From: Deltaproteobacteria bacterium
GTDB taxonomy: Bacteria > Myxococcota_C > UBA6777
Direction: 5' to 3'
Assembly (NCBI GenBank): GCA_002731275.1
Contig: PCBK01000132.1
Coordinates: 1-64,000, forward strand
Length of the DNA: 64,000 nt
The notes beneath the pieces are model-generated. The model was not told the DNA's origin. It saw only the letters and a program-made list of their open reading frames with translations, and did no database searches. The position numbers were made by a program, and so were the translations under genes. The stretch's first letter is position 1; every line of letters starts with the position of its first letter. This document shows, piece after piece, positions 62,840-64,000 of this stretch.

Positions 62840-63562
62840 ATGCGTTATCTACTCCTGATCACATTCTGTCTTCTGCCTCTCGATGCTTCTGCACGTCTGT
62901 ACATCGACGTTCACGGCGGCGGCTCTTTCTCTTCGCCTTATCGTTATCTCGACAGCAACGAACCAGCCATCCAAAAGTGGATCTCTTTTGATGAGAAGTG
63001 GGGTCTCTCTGGAGGTGTGAAGATCGGTCTCGATATCTATCGCGAGTCCTTTCGCTTTGGTGTCTATGGCGGGTTTTCCGCGAGATACAATGTCGCGCGT
63101 TATGAAAAAGATTCTTCAGGCGCCATCCAACGAGAACCTCTTGGTGAGATGTTCTCGCTCCCCATCTTGTTTTACTTTGAGCACCAGATCGGCCCATTTC
63201 ATTATGAACTTGGCCTCGGTCCTTTCATCACGCGCACCAACTTTGTGACAGGGCTGGAGCCTGCCTTCACTGTCGAAGGGTATTTTGGGTATGTGTTTGC
63301 CGTTGGTTATCAGGCGCGTCTTAACGATTTGATGAGCCTCGTCTTTCGGCTGGAACTCTTACTCAATATGCCTGTGGAGCTGCCTTCGTACTTGCCTGCG
63401 TCTCTGCAAAAGTCCAACACCGACTACCAAAAGGTCGAATACAACGTCCTGGGATTTCCCTACTTGTTCTTCAACGTGCAGTTGACGATTGGGCTTCGCT
63501 TCCACCTCGCCCCATCCCTCCGGATCCCTCTTGAAAAGTGGCTGCCTTCCTGGAAGGTCTAG
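62840..63562 (+). CDS. Outer-membrane beta-barrel protein
   Basis: 240 residues. Signal peptide (to about 19, DASA), then alternating strands with aromatic girdles (LYIDVHGGGSF, FRFGVYGGFSARYNV, FFNVQLTIGLRFHL), typical of an eight-stranded or similar small barrel. It follows the VWA/MopE gene by 45 bp on the same strand and probably shares its transcript. The C-terminal ends LEKWLPSWKV without the usual final Phe, which weakens a Bam-type signal. Confidence 0.75.
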   Translation: MRYLLLITFCLLPLDASARLYIDVHGGGSFSSPYRYLDSNEPAIQKWISFDEKWGLSGGVKIGLDIYRESFRFGVYGGFSARYNVARYEKDSSGAIQREPLGEMFSLPILFYFEHQIGPFHYELGLGPFITRTNFVTGLEPAFTVEGYFGYVFAVGYQARLNDLMSLVFRLELLLNMPVELPSYLPASLQKSNTDYQKVEYNVLGFPYLFFNVQLTIGLRFHLAPSLRIPLEKWLPSWKV

Positions 63563-64000
63563 CGCTCAGAGAAGATCATCCCCCAACTGAAGAGCAGGTT
63601 TGGGTTGTTGTAGTTGAACCCATCCCCAAACGCGTATCGATAATTGACCCTCATTTCAACCCCGATATACCGACCCTTCTTCTTAAAGATAAAGTCGGGG
63701 CATTTGATCCGGACGCCCATCCCCACGTGGACGATGGGGTGTGTGTAGAGATTGAAGAATTGCGCCTCGAATTGGTTATGTGTTGTGAGCATCTCCCTCG
63801 AAAATCCTGCCCCCGCAAAGACAAACGCGTTAAAGAAGGTCGGGCTGTCTGGTTCGAGGAAGTGCAGCTCGCTGCCGATGGAGGTGACCTGGATGCGCCG
63901 CATTTTTCGGTCATCGAGTTGATTGGTGATCTGATTGGCGATGCGATTCTCTGTGTGGTATGTCCTCAAAAAGAATGAGACTCTCGATGTCCCACGGAAG
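63559..64000 (-). CDS. Outer-membrane barrel candidate, 5' end outside window
   Basis: The frame runs open to the window edge, so the start lies beyond 64000. About 147 residues are visible, with beta-barrel-like strands (ELHFLEPDSPTFFNAFVFAGAGFSRE, YIGVEMRVNYRYAFG) and a final segment LFSWGMIFSER. The strands and its position next to the barrel gene at 62840 (overlapping stops by 4 bp) suggest a related outer-membrane protein. No signal peptide visible because of truncation. Confidence 0.6.
   Translation of the reverse strand, partial: FRGTSRVSFFLRTYHTENRIANQITNQLDDRKMRRIQVTSIGSELHFLEPDSPTFFNAFVFAGAGFSREMLTTHNQFEAQFFNLYTHPIVHVGMGVRIKCPDFIFKKKGRYIGVEMRVNYRYAFGDGFNYNNPNLLFSWGMIFSER

Overview
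The window reads as a chromosomal segment of a Gram-negative bacterium from the Myxococcota/Bradymonadota side of the former Deltaproteobacteria. Evidence: three surface proteins carry the repeated CNGxDDDCDGxxDE (MopE-type) putative metal-binding motif, one with a Cys-TM-Arg C-terminal anchor; there are many lipoproteins with N-terminal lipoboxes, several outer-membrane beta-barrel candidates, eukaryote-like Ser/Thr kinases and small Cys-rich secreted proteins. Base composition looks close to 50 percent GC by eye. I cannot assign a genus.

Layout. 1-9.5 kb (mostly +): a cut-off gene, membrane/TPR-like protein, lipoprotein, divergent DHH phosphoesterase and CutA, TrkA-TrkH potassium uptake, a metallo-beta-lactamase-fold hydrolase, a receiver-GGDEF diguanylate cyclase and a TM2 protein. 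9.5-22.4 kb (mostly -): two MopE-repeat lipoproteins flanking glnS, murB and a secreted GH42-like protein, then two small exported proteins. 22.6-35.2 kb: zinc-ribbon/lipobox protein, amidase, two paralogous Ser/Thr kinases, a probable small RNA, a GNAT protein, a leucine-rich-repeat protein, a putative selenocysteine-containing HMA lipoprotein, an acyltransferase and an RlmI-like methyltransferase.

35.7-36.6 kb holds the most unusual item: eleven tandem tRNA-like genes of 69-71 nt with a Gly-type short body, ten of them reading CAT in the anticodon position, with compensatory base changes between copies. It stops 3 bp from the 3' end of a convergent gene for an EF-hand plus caspase-like protein. 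Next comes an array of palindrome-rich repeats (38.5-39.9 kb) whose relatives recur in opposite orientation at 53.3-54.6 kb.

40-53 kb: UbiB-family kinase, PEGA/beta-barrel protein, two tandem PHB-depolymerase-type esterase lipoproteins, a calcium-binding RTX-like protein, a PyrE-like phosphoribosyltransferase fused to a PQQ-type beta-propeller, pyruvate kinase, a polyprenol/dolichol kinase-like protein and a LysE exporter. 54.6-64 kb: Cys-rich secreted proteins, a VWA-FHA protein, a class I aminotransferase, a VWA/MopE surface protein, and two beta-barrel candidates, the last running off the window.

No CRISPR array, transposase, integrase, rRNA or replication origin was seen. Housekeeping genes (glnS, murB, pyk, trkAH) are interleaved with lineage-type surface proteins, so this is ordinary chromosome with two unusual pockets (the tRNA-like array and the candidate selenoprotein) and two repeat arrays.
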